Origin: Ancylostoma caninum
Taxonomy: Eukaryota; Nematoda; Chromadorea; Rhabditida; Ancylostomatidae
Assembly: GCA_037903475.1 (NCBI GenBank)
Contig: JBAJFG010000036.1
Coordinates: 496,001 to 560,000 of the forward strand
Length of the DNA: 64,000 nt
Reading direction: 5' to 3'
Shown: in pieces, positions 23,585 to 35,000 of the stretch
Numbering within the stretch: the stretch's first letter is position 1
Layout of the letters: each line of letters begins with the position of its first letter
The notes under the pieces: model-generated
Told to the model about the DNA's origin: nothing
Databases searched by the model: none
What the model saw: the letters and a program-made list of their open reading frames with translations, nothing else
Translations under genes and position numbers: made by a program

Positions 23585-26500
23585 ATGCGAATACTAGTAC
23601 TCCTCTGCCTGTGCTATGCTTTGGTGGAAGGAGGTCACCCAGTAAAACCTCAGCCTCCCAAGTAAGGATAGGTTTTGTTTATGTATGTGGGCCACAGTTG
23701 TAGCTTGAGCTATTCGCACCCTCAAAGAACGAACTTCTAATCAAGCAAACCTCCTTCGGCGTACAAAGAAAAACTTGTGGAATACGGAGCTGAAAATGGC
23801 ACTGTTCTCGAGGGTTTCCTCGTCTATCCCAAGTGAGCAGCTCTTCTTTGAAAAATTTATTAAAATGCTCATTCAAAACGAAATTCGTCAGGTCGTACGA
23901 CAAAAGGCCAAAGGCTGCTCCAGCTGTAATCGTTTTCCACGCTTTCACAGGCAGAACCGAGTTCGACAACCAGAAAGCCAGGGATTTGGCTAAGGTAAGA
24001 ACAAGAGTGCTCATATTCTTCCTCATTACATTATTTTATCTATCTGACAGTAGGAAACTCCGTTCCTCTCATCTTTGAAGACATCACCCCCCGAAATTTT
24101 CGGGTAAGAGATTTTGATCGTTTTGGATACTTAGCAGTGCTCGCAACAATTCTGCGAAAGTTGCACCGCCGTAGCTATCAGCATTCTCAAGATATGTAGA
24201 AAGCAGTGGCGGACGCAGAAGGTGGGCGGAAGGGGGGGGGGGGGGAGCTGGGAAAAAAGTGGGTTTTCGCCGTTTTGGGGACCGAGATGGAAAATAAAAT
24301 TAATAAAAGTATTAATCATAACAATAAGTAATTTACAAAAATTAAATTAAAAATGAAAATAAAGATAAACTATCAAAAGTAAACTAATACAGGATTTTTA
24401 TCTGTATTGTAAAGTAATTTCAAAAGTTTGGCGACCCATTCTCGAGGGGGCCTAGTCCTCCCCCCTCAACCTGCTTCCACCACCGGTATAAAGAGATTAG
24501 ATTGTTCCAGCGTTCCAACAGGATGAGTTGAAGTATAAAATGAACGGTTGTTTTTGCTTACAATCACTTTCTTTCCTTTGGTAGCGCTCTCCTTCATTCC
24601 CACCACCTTCCATTTTAAGGCGGGGCAACCCTTGGCGATGAAAACCGCCTTCTTGTAGGATTTGACAAAGTTAAACAAAGCATCCTTTCCACTATAGCGC
24701 TAGACCTATGAATATAGCAAAACCTGTGATAGCAAAGTTTCCGTGGGTGCTGCCTTTTATGCACCGCGAACGGCTTAGTGCGTCGAGTAGAGTCCTAGCA
24801 TTTAGGAACCCTACTCGCAGTTGCTGCCGTCCTCCCCTCATTTGCTGCCACCCCTCAACAATTGCTACTAAAGGAACTAAAGCTCGAGCAGCAATAGAAG
24901 GGAGGATGGCAGCAGCTTGGATGATTCGCTGCTAGGGTCTCTACTCGACGCATTACGCCGTTCGGGCTGCGTTAGTGCTGCATAGTTATCAGAGTAGAAT
25001 TTTGCTTTTGAGCTACGTATGTCGGTTCCTTGTAATCGTTTCATTGTAAATGGCGACACTGAGTAGAACACGAAGAATGGTCATTTCTTTGTGAGGATAT
25101 CGAGACGAAGGCAATGGGCAGAGCTCCTTGCTATGTCCAAAGGGATAAACGACGCCCCAGCGCACATCGGTTGCTCTCTTCTGGGAATGTCGCGTGTAGT
25201 TCAGGTTGCGGAACCCACGAACAACAAGTGGGGCAGATTGGACCGAAATGGAAACAGCTACCCGATGTCGTGGATTTCACACGCTTCTCATGCGGTTCCA
25301 TCGTTGGTTTGACTTCTACCCCCCTCAAGACCTCGAAATTCGGGAAAATCTCAAACGCGAAGGATCAGTTGGCGCTATTTCTGACGTTGTGGCCCCTCTT
25401 AAGCATAGGGTAAAGCAGTGATCGAAATTCACTCGTTTGCATTGGAACAGGTGGGAAAAGGGGCAGTAAGATCGAACGAGAATGAGAATGGTGATGTAAA
25501 TGAAGTGTGCGGATGCGCAGACAATCAGAGTGTCACATTGCTGGTGTTGTGACGCATGCTGCGAATTTTGCCCACTGGAGCCTCGTGTACGTAAGACTAA
25601 TTGGTGCCTAAAGATTGTGGGATGTTATCTCGTGTTATAAGGAATTCCTTGAAAACCAGTATTCATCTACGAGGAATAATAAAACTAACTCATTTATCTC
25701 AGAAGTAGGGAATCGAAGTTCTGCTCATCTTTGTCTTTGAATGCAAGACTATTCTATGCCTTTACCATAACATCATGCCACGGTGATAGGCCGCGTTGAA
25801 TATCGATTGCTCACGCAGCAGTGCCGTCATTAATGCTCCACAAAAAAATCGATAAGTATCGAAATGAATGCAGCTGCCAACGGCAAGTCAGGGTGCTATA
25901 CTTTTAGTAAATTATGTTCGTGAAGACTATTTATTTATAAGAATATATTGGTAAAGTATGTTTATTTATAAGTGTTTATATTTTAGCTCGGCTATGTCGC
26001 TTTTGCCGCTGACGTCTACGGCAAAGGTGTGGCCAGCAACGATACCAACGAGAACTTCGCTCTCATGGGACAGATGTTGGCCGAACGTGAGACGACGCTT
26101 CAGAAGAGAGTACGTGAAGCGTGGAAACTCGTTAAAAACCTGCCGTTTGTCAACAATCAAAAGGTACTTACAAGTTATCTCAAGGCGGCGTCCTTTTTGG
26201 AGTCCATAGAAGAGCAGTAATGCTTTCCAGATAGGATGCATCGGTTTTTGCTTCGGTGGGCTGACCTGCTTGGATCTGGCAAGATTCAATGTCGGCCTGC
26301 AGGCAGCGGTATCCTTCCATGGAACCTTGACCAATTATCCTGGAAACAACACGCAAGTCTAACTAATTGCTTTATTAGCTATGTAAAGAATTTTCTAGAA
26401 CTTTTCTCCAGTCTTATCAACGTACAGGATTGTTCAGCGCCATCGGAGCTTCGATCCAAGCCCACCACGGTGACGCCGATCCTCACACTACTAACGAAAA

Positions 26501-26806
26501 CGTGATCAGCTCTGGATCTCCATAGTAACATCGCTTAGGGTTGTTTGTGCTGTTTAGGCTGCTGATTTCCTCGAGGAGATGAGAGAGCGACAAGCAGACT
26601 GGCACTTCACCTCTTACGGTGGCGCTCAGCATGCTTTCACTCTTCCGGGTCAGTGAGACAAGATTTCAAATACTGCTTATTGGTTTTTGTAGACGGATCT
26701 CTCAGGAGTGGAGAATTTGGGAATCCCTGGCGCTGCTTACAATGAGAAAGCTGATAAACGTTCGTGGAGAGCCATGCAAGGGTTTCTCGCCGAGAAACTC
26801 CTCTGA
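23585..26806 (+). CDS. Dienelactone-hydrolase-family protein with signal peptide, complete, 8 exons
   Basis: Exons 23585-23661, 23746-23832, 23892-23994, 25987-26163, 26231-26356, 26412-26501, 26558-26648 and 26706-26806 join in phase to 283 codons plus TGA. The fold is an alpha/beta hydrolase of the dienelactone hydrolase type: AAPAVIVFHAFTGRTEF early, GYVAFAADVYGKG in the next strand, GCIGFCFGGL holding the Cys nucleophile, HHGDADPHT with the candidate Asp, and GGAQHAFTLPG with the candidate His. So the Cys-Asp-His triad is complete and hydrolysis of a lactone or ester is likely; the substrate is unknown. The N-terminus MRILVLLCLCYALVEGG looks like a cleavable signal peptide, predicting secretion. 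Intron 3 (2 kb) carries two transposable elements. AATAAA at 26864. All junction phases agree. Confidence 0.9.
24204..24485. mobile_element. hAT-like MITE, copy 2
   Basis: CAGTGGCGGACGCAG left end and a degraded complementary right end. Flanking 8-mers GTAGAAAG/GTATAAAG match at 7 of 8 positions. Lies in intron 3 of the hydrolase gene; contains a G-run at about 24232-24246. Confidence 0.85.
24761..24970. mobile_element. Fold-back element in hydrolase intron 3
   Basis: About 210 bases that fold almost end to end: CGAACGGCTTAGTGCGTCGA on the left faces its complement ending CGCATTACGCCGTTCG on the right, and the inner arms (GTCCTCCC / GGGAGGATGGC) also pair. Directly upstream is TTTCCGTGGGTGCTGCCTTT, a word also found at 50574-50593. 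Class II fold-back or MITE; no coding capacity. Confidence 0.7.
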
Positions 26807-26869
26807 TCCATCTCTTCAACAGTTTTTTGTGCCATCGATTTATTTATTTTCCTTTAAACATCAAATAAA

Positions 26870-28385
26870 TGTGTTCAGCGAATGTATGTAAGAAGAGATG
26901 GTATAAGGAAGTGAAATTAGACGCAGCGCTCGCTCAAGTTCGTGTCCGTGATTTTTCTGGAGTCTGGGTTTTGATGGGACTCAAACTCGTGTCCAGTATT
27001 CAAATAGCATGAAACATGCGAGAAATGCTCAGAACTTCGTCCGCCACTGCTAAAACTCTGATCAGATTGAATTTTTTTCACGGACGGTTTGTTTCAGAAT
27101 AAAGTTATTTGATTGCTTGCACTTTGACTGTGTACGCTTGGCTACTACATGTACTTGTACATGTCCAATAAATAAGTGAAAAAATAAATCTGCGATATCG
27201 GGATGCTGTTTTCCGCGTGTATTATAGTGTTCCGTCGTAGCGCACCACGCGCAAGCCACACGTGCACGTGCATGGGACTTGCTGGGAGGAGGGGGGGGGA
27301 GTGGAGGGTAATTGTGGCTTGAATGTGCAAATCAAGATGCTGTAGTTCCATCCCCGTTCCCTTCTCGATTGTGCGCATCAGGAATGAGCTGGTTATCCGT
27401 ATCCTATCATCATCTGCTTAGGCTCCGTAGCTTTTCGCTATCCGAGTTCTTAGCACGGCTAGATGTCCGCATAAGGTAGAAATCAACTGCATTCAATACC
27501 GACTTTTTTTTCCGGAAGAGAGCTGTCAGCTATAGAAAATATTTGTGCTACGCAATTTAGCACTTTTTCCGTCCAGTTTCGTCACTGGATAAGATTCCTG
27601 GAGCAAAGTGTATGGAAGGTTACTGAGACTCTTTGCTCCTGGCCAGTGCGAGAAAATTCTTGCTCATGTCCTCTGGGTGTCTTGCTAGGTGGTGTCCTTC
27701 ATTATGAACCCACAGCAGTTATCCGTTAGTCTGCGTTCATACTAGGCGGTGAGAAATCGGTGGCTCCCGACGGTGTTTTTTCGGCGAGCGAAAATACGCT
27801 CATCCCGTCAGAAATTCTAACGTTGTAATGATTAGTGGAGCGGCCTGCTATCCTCTTAACCGATGAAAACAAGCCTACATTCATGAAAGACCGGTCAATA
27901 AGCACTCGAATCATCACAACCATTTCCCTGTTTACATTAATGAAATGTTTGGTTAGCGTATTTTTCCGCTGTGAAAGCGACCGAAGTCTAAACACCCAAA
28001 CGGAGAATATTACGACCGCTCCGTCTGTCCCGCCTGTCAATACGCATCTTTTATTCACCAACCACCCTCACCGTCGGTCGAGTATGAAGGCAGTCTTACC
28101 CAGTGTCAGGTCATTTTTAGTCATTCCTCTATTTGAACTGTTATCTGGGTCTCTGTAAATTTTATATCCGCTCAGCCCTGAAACAAACCGCCAAGTTGAT
28201 TTTTAAGTGTGTTCGTTCGGAACGAAAATGTGAAAACAACTCCGAAGTAAATAGCTTTCTGTCCTTTGCCGCGTAGTCACATCACACTTTCAAAGAGTGT
28301 AATCACTGTAACAATGCGCGTTTTCTATGTGAAGTGGAATACGCCCTGATTTAAAAAATTGAACAATTTCGAGCAACAAACGTAC
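26870..28385. other. Intergenic stretch between hydrolase and large minus-strand gene
   Basis: Convergent 3' ends of the two genes flank it. Frames of 107-111 codons at 27726-28158 lie on opposite strands over the same bases and are unrecognised. No RNA gene seen. Confidence 0.4.
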
Positions 28386-28704
28386 CAATGGCGGACTCAG
28401 GGGGGGGGCGCCTCCCCCGAGTATGGGTCGGCAAATTTTTGAAATTACTTTATAATGCATATAAAGACCTTGTATTAGTTTATTTTTATTAGTTTAATTT
28501 CGTTATTATTTTTAATATAATTTTTATTAATTATTTATTATTACTAGTCCCCCTACGTCTGCGCTCTAGAAAATTTTGTTGCACTACCATGATTTACATA
28601 GGAGGATACATAATTGAGGTTTTTATCAATTTTATTTTCCTTCTGGGTACTCAAAACGGCGAGGACTCCACTTTTTTCCCGCCCACTTCCTGCGTCCGCC
28701 ACTG
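28386..28704. mobile_element. hAT-like MITE, copy 3
   Basis: Inverted ends CAATGGCGGACTCAG and CTGCGTCCGCCACTG with the family AT-rich core, in the opposite orientation to copies 1 and 2. About 28560-28670 is extra sequence absent from the other copies, so it may carry an internal insertion. The 8-base flanks are no longer clear. Confidence 0.75.
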
Positions 28705-28975
28705 CCGTTGACCTAAGTATAATCTGGTGTTGGAACACAAATTGTAGGACTGGCACATGGAACAACCTCTCTCTTTAAAGTTAACGTACGTACGTATACC
28801 GTTAACCTTTCATACCAAGATCAGGTTACACTAAAAAATGTATGAAATTACTGCCCTCCTTGAAGTCCTTGGAAGCAGACTATAATATGTGCGAAATCTC
28901 AAAATTGATGGAAAATCCTACATGATTCAGTCAAGTAGCATTTCAATGAATTGGTCACAAATAAACGTAAAATTA

Positions 28976-28981
28976 TTTATT
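28976..28981 (-). terminator. Poly(A) signal of the large minus-strand gene
   Basis: AATAAA on the minus strand about 100 bases past the TAG stop at 29081-29083. Confidence 0.6.
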
Positions 28982-29080
28982 AACAAAATCCTCAGGATGG
29001 CAATAGTCGAGCTTTGTACATGAGAAACAAAACAAAAGGGCATATCACAATTTCTTAAGCCTTTCTCCAGAAACAAACAA

Positions 29081-32000
29081 CTAATGCCGGCAACCGTTCG
29101 GAACAGTGTACGTGCAGCAACCTGTAATTTTCGTGCTTTTAAAAAATTCGATGGCACGGTAATCCTTGAATAGGCAGGACTTACTTCTCAATGGCATGGT
29201 GCATACTCCATTTACAATGGAATTGAATATATTAACGGCTTTCATGGAAGATGACAACTCAAAGTCTTCAGCTTCGCTGATGGAGTAGGTCACCTAGAAT
29301 GCGAGTTTTTTTGTGAGAGGTCAAGATTTTCCAGCCAGACAACCGGCGGAGTCAGAACTCACTCCAAGACTTTGCGGTGCAACATCGTTAGTTGCACTGA
29401 GAAATACATAAGCTGGCGTTCCTGGGCAGTCGTCGCACTTCCAGCCGTTTTGGCTGTCTGTCTCAAATTGCTGCCAGACGTTTTGATACGCTCTGAAGTA
29501 GCTCGGCATTGTACCAGCTGTCGCAGTAATCTTAGGTGCACTTACGCAAAATTGTCAGAAACGACCATGATTACGTTAGGAGCGAGGATTCTGTCGGCGT
29601 CATCTGAATAGCTTCCGCAGCCGAACTGCGAACGAATGAGCTTGAAGAGGCTAAATATAAAGTAACGTAAAAACAGTATACAGCACAGCATCGTTAACAT
29701 AATAATCAAATCCCTTGACATTGTGCTCTATGTGCAGTGCCAGTCAATCATTCTTGCATCACAGAATATCCTCCGCCTGGTCTGCACCACTTATGCACCG
29801 CGGCAGACTAGCTGGACACTGTTCTTGTCGGAGACTGTTAGTGTTTTCCACCATGTTTCCGGTGTCTTTGTCTTCAATGCGAGATGCTTGGATGAAAACA
29901 AATGCAAAACATCTATGCCGGCAACGCGCGACAACCACACCATCGAGCTGGTCCGCCGCATCGTGCAGGTGGTGCGGCGCGGAAAACCAGACGGGCGCTG
30001 TTTTGTGATAAAAGAGTGATCAACCGCGCCGCGCCCCAACTTCTTGTATGGTTCTGACACGTCTTGATGTGCACTACGAGGTGATAATGTGTTTGTACCA
30101 ATATGGATTTTCACAACACGTATAGACGAAGGTGGAACGTGTCAAGACGTGCCAGAAAGGCGGCGGAACTCCGTTGAGGTGCAAAACGCCGCGGTGTTAT
30201 TACGTCGTAGCAGCGAAGCGAAGCCTACGAATTCGCTGCGGGTATACGAGAATGTAGGTGAGCGGTATGTTGTCTATTCTAGCTCAGTATTCCAGCAATA
30301 AGAGCAATTTATAATGGATGCGTGCGACTGACGCGCGTGCGTCTATACAATGAAGAATAGGGCTCAGTCGCATCGCAGTCGTAGCTCAGACGCACGCGTT
30401 TATGGCCTCGCGGCGGCCGCGCGTTCCTTTCATTGGGGATGTATATGTCGCGTTGACGGTCTTCATGGAAAATCTCACGCGAATGCGACTGGTGCGCGAC
30501 TAACGCACGCAGCTGGTATAAATTGCCCCATAAACTACGGATTCTTTTTTTTTAGGAAAAGGGTATTAACACCAGAGGATATGAACTCACCCATTGATAT
30601 CCTGAGGTGTTACCGCTGGTACGCCTGAAAGAACATATCCTTGCGTATGTATATCACAGTATTCGAGTTCAAACGGACCTATTGGTGTATCAAGAGATCT
30701 TTACCTGCGAGTTCCAGGAACTCTGCCTTTCTCTGTGACTTTGACGTCGTCGCAGCGATCGTCGTAGGGCTGGTGGTAGTGACCACAGTAGTAGGTGTGG
30801 TTGTTGGCGCTGCGGTCGTGGTGATACCGTTTTGCCAGTTTGTAAGGTTATTGAAGCCATCGTTCATGCCTGAAAAAAAATATAGTAAATGATGAAAACA
30901 TCGTCATGGGACTCTATCCCTGAAATGAACTGAGAATCGGCTTTAACCCTCCATTTCTTGGTTCTATTTTGTCCATGGGTTAAGCTAGTGAGAGTTCAAA
31001 GATGATGGTAGATAGGGGGAGGGGGTGGCCTGTTACACGGCCATGGATAATCGGACCGATGGGTATCAAAATTGAAATCGATGTCGGCTGAGCGGTGGCG
31101 ACACAGAGGGTCAGAAGGAGAAGTGCAACCGCTTATTTTTACTGCTTGTTACAAAAGAAAAGAGTACAAGAGTAAGTGAACTACACTGACACAAAGAAAG
31201 TAAGGCCTCCGTCGCTGTACTGGTGATTTTCCGGGAGGACCTAGGTTCTGGGCTGCCACCTATATGTGGAAAAGGGAACGAAACGAGCGAATTGGCTGCA
31301 CCCTTACGAGTTTTTTTTTAAATATCCTATTCGATATAACACCTTCGCTCAACATTGATTTAATCTTATTAGTCCTTCCAAGTTCATTTAAAATGTCTAT
31401 TTTCTTGGAATATCTGAATTAAAGAACATATGTATATCTGGGTATTTCCAACCCAGAAATAACTAACACCCTTAAGTGCACACTACTGGATAGGAACCTA
31501 CTTTGATGAGAAGACAGCGATGCGAGAATCGTCGGCTGCCTTCCACCTCCAAAGCCATACATTGAAATGTGAGCTGAAATCGGAGCGTTATCCAGAATTT
31601 GATCCAGCTCGAGCTATAGGGGTATCAAAAAGTTTCCGGCCTCAACCTGTTCCATCCCTTTTTTCTCAAAACTTTGAGTGCAATCATGTAGCCTAAAATC
31701 TTCAAATCCACCATGCCAAGTTTCATGCTCTTAAGCTGACTCGTTCAATAATAATGGCCCTTTTTTCTAACCTAACCATAGTGGGTTTCACATGCTTTTC
31801 GACAGCGCACCCGTCCACAGATTGAGAGTTGCGCTTGCTGCCACACGAGAACGTGGATTCGAATCACTGAATCACATGTCCTATAGTTTGGACCTTGCAC
31901 CCAGCAACTATTTTCTGTCTGGAAATTTGAAACAGCATCTTCGCACGATGGGACCTGATGTCGAAAACGTCAAAGAGTCGGCTGTTGAAAGATACTCTGA

Positions 32001-35000
32001 GTCAAATGAGAAAAGCAGCTCTTTGAACGGTTTAAAAAAATTCAAATCGAGCCATGAAAAGTGTATTAGTGTTCGAGGGACCTGTATTTTACTACAACAA
32101 AATTTGCTCGCTGTAGATCTTTTGGAAGTACTCTAGGCCGGAAACTTTTTGATACCCCTATATGAACGTTTAAAATAAAAAAAGTCGAGCTCTTACCAGT
32201 GTAGATGGTGTTAAATTGACCAAGGAGGGATCGAACGTAGTCAGTTATCTAAAAAGAATGGATTCCTCTTAAAATTGTACGCTGCTAAGATCAAAAGCTG
32301 GAGGAAAGTCCTCACATTAGCGGTCAACGGCCCATTCACGTCAAAAGCTACACCAAAGTCGATGAAGTTCAAGTCGCATCGAGCTAAAATGCAGCTTTCC
32401 CTCTAAGGCCATCCAGGGAACAGAGTATAAATGTACCTTCACTCGGTAGCTTACAGTCCAATGCGTTCACTTTCTGGTAGTAATCCGTGTTCTCTAGGTC
32501 TCTTTCCAAGTTGTCCGAAGCTATACGAATTGTCCTCTCGGCGGGAACGACCTTAACAACAAGTTTTACAGCGGTGAGAAAAGGTCTCGATAATAAATGT
32601 ACGCTTACAATGTTCCACAGATCATCTCCATATATTGGAACGTTGTTGCTAGAATCGTCCAAAGCGTAGACGAGTGGGCAGATGGTCTTAAGCTGCAAAC
32701 AGTGTCTAGTAGCTCAGAGCGCAACTTACTCAGAAGTTACTGAGGTTGCTTACGTTCTTCGCCGCCTGTGCGAGGTCAGCCTTCTGCTGAGCTTCATTTC
32801 CTATCGGATCGAGAACACCAGAACTAAAATACCAATCATGGCGATACCAAGTAATCCAAACTTTCTAAAACTTTTTTAGCGCGTTTCAGCTTTTTGGAAA
32901 GGCTTATCGATATGCTAGAAGCCCAGGAGTCTTGGATAGGACTCCTAGTTATCGAAGCTGAAATCACCTATGTACAGAGCAGAGGTTAATCAATTTCCTT
33001 CGGCTTGTGCGAAGAAATTTACTGTTAATAGGAAAAAATGAGTAAAAATGTTCGAACGAAGAATGCAATTATAACATTAGAAGCATTTTTTCCAAGAAAA
33101 GTGAAATAACCCCCCCCCCCCCTCCCTTACCTACCCTTACGACCGGCTTCCTGCCTACCGTATGTGGTTTACAATTTACGCAATACAAGGTTCGGATGCA
33201 TCTTTGGAAGGGTGATGAATAGTGTCATGTTATGTTTGGTTCCTTTGAGCCGACAAATTTAAGATTTCGGTAATTCTGAGTGAAATCAGTAGTTTCCATT
33301 TGAGTTCTAGGCAAATTTCCACTTTTCCTCACAGCATTTCGAACATTTTCTCGGAGGATCTGTGCTCATAGATCAGAATAGCATTTGCTCTACTCCCTAC
33401 TCTTACGCTGTTGCTTGCTACACCAAACAATTTTGTCGCTTCACATAGACAGCAAAAATCGACAACATCACTGACTTAGCCTGTCCAGCAAACAGCACAC
33501 TGCTCTGGAAGAATGGTCTGCGCTTCTGTTGTACGTTCATCTCTCGTGCGAGAGCGTTTATCGCTCTGAAAAATTCACCCCAGCGGCTATGAATGAGAAC
33601 TACACGAAATTCTCTGACTCACGTGTCGATTCTTGTGTGTCCACTCGAGAATCTCTCTCTGTAGGTGGTGTTGGAGATCAGCTGACTCACCACACTCTTG
33701 AAGTTGGCGAAGGAGTAGTCGCCATCGTGTGGCAGTAGGCTAAATTCTGATGTGTCTTACTTTTCTCAAAATTCATCTAATCAATTTGCTCGTTTTTTAT
33801 GGCTTATTCGCTCATTTAAGCCACACGACTAGAGCAAATTGTCTCACTCCCTTATTAGCCACATCTTTTGAACGAGAACTGGTCCCAGGGTTTAACATAA
33901 ACTTGAAATTGGACAGCAACACTTACAATTGTTGGTCATTGTAGACAAGTAACTGGAACTGGGTGGAGTTCTTGTTGTTGTAGACATTCTGAGCAACTTC
34001 AAGGATGAAATTTAGACTCTGGAAAATCAGGGGTTTTGAAGTCCAGATATCATTGCAAAAAACATTGGGCTCACCGTGTTTTTATCTTGATCGCTAAGAA
34101 TTTCTGAGATTTCCACCGCGTAGTAAGCCATTTCGCAGACTAAAACAAAGGTTTAGGAGTCGATCCAGGTTGTTGTGAATGTTCTTAAAGTATGAACTGC
34201 TGTGATCATATTCATGAACATATTAACGATTGCAGAAATGGACGTGATGTCTTCTCATCCCAACTAGGATCTTTCTAATAACCGTTTTTGGGTTAAAAGC
34301 CCATTTGTGGGCAATGTAGTAAGTGAAAGAGGTCGCGGGCTAGGATCCAATGCTTAGTGATAGGAGTGTTTTTCGAGACGGGAGTTGTGGAGGAGTTAAA
34401 TGGAAAAGTGTGTGTGTGTGGCAGAATATCCAAAGGAATTCGAGGAATTCGTTGATAGGAAAAAAACTTCCGCGTTTTCACAAACAAGTTAGGAAAGACG
34501 TTCTCGGTTTCTCAAAGGTTCTCGCCGGCTCTATGTACACCAACTCGTCCATCTGGCAGTGCGAATAAAAATTCTCCCCTCGGGGATGTTTTCGAGCACA
34601 TACGAAGAGTAGTAGAAAACGAACTTAGTGGTGGACACGGGAACTCCTTGAGAAGGTCAGGGGAGAGTCCGATTCTGGCGTCGGCCACATGGTTGAACAC
34701 CCAATCAGCATTTCCGGTGATGTTTGATAGGATCTGAATTATAGATCGATTTGTATTCATAGGCTTTCGAGATATTTCTGTAACTTTCACTGTTTTTTCA
34801 TTATTGTATTATGTTGGAAAAAAACTTCGTTTAGATCAGCATTGAAGATACTTATATGCCTCTAAATCAGCTGTTTTCGTTCCAATTCAGCTTATTCATG
34901 GCACACCAAACTCAATCGAGCTTTCATGGTTCCATTTGAATTTCTGTACCACTCACGCTCTTCGTTGCATCGTCATAGCCGTTATCGTCTCCAACAAAGA

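Noticed and set aside
23995..25986. Frames at 24877-25421 as exons of the hydrolase
   Set aside because: The exons ending at 23994 and starting at 25987 join directly in phase through a conserved region, so this is intron containing two mobile elements.
27726..28158. Two 107-111-codon frames on opposite strands
   Set aside because: Mutually antisense, no recognised motif, no splice partners.
28553..28765. 70-codon minus-strand frame as a gene
   Set aside because: Lies mostly inside hAT-like MITE copy 3 and reads its right end.
29708..30114. Frames near 29.7-30.1 kb as extra exons of the large gene
   Set aside because: The exons 30624-30591 and 29650-29546 already join in phase; these frames lie in the intron between them and have no matching domain sequence.
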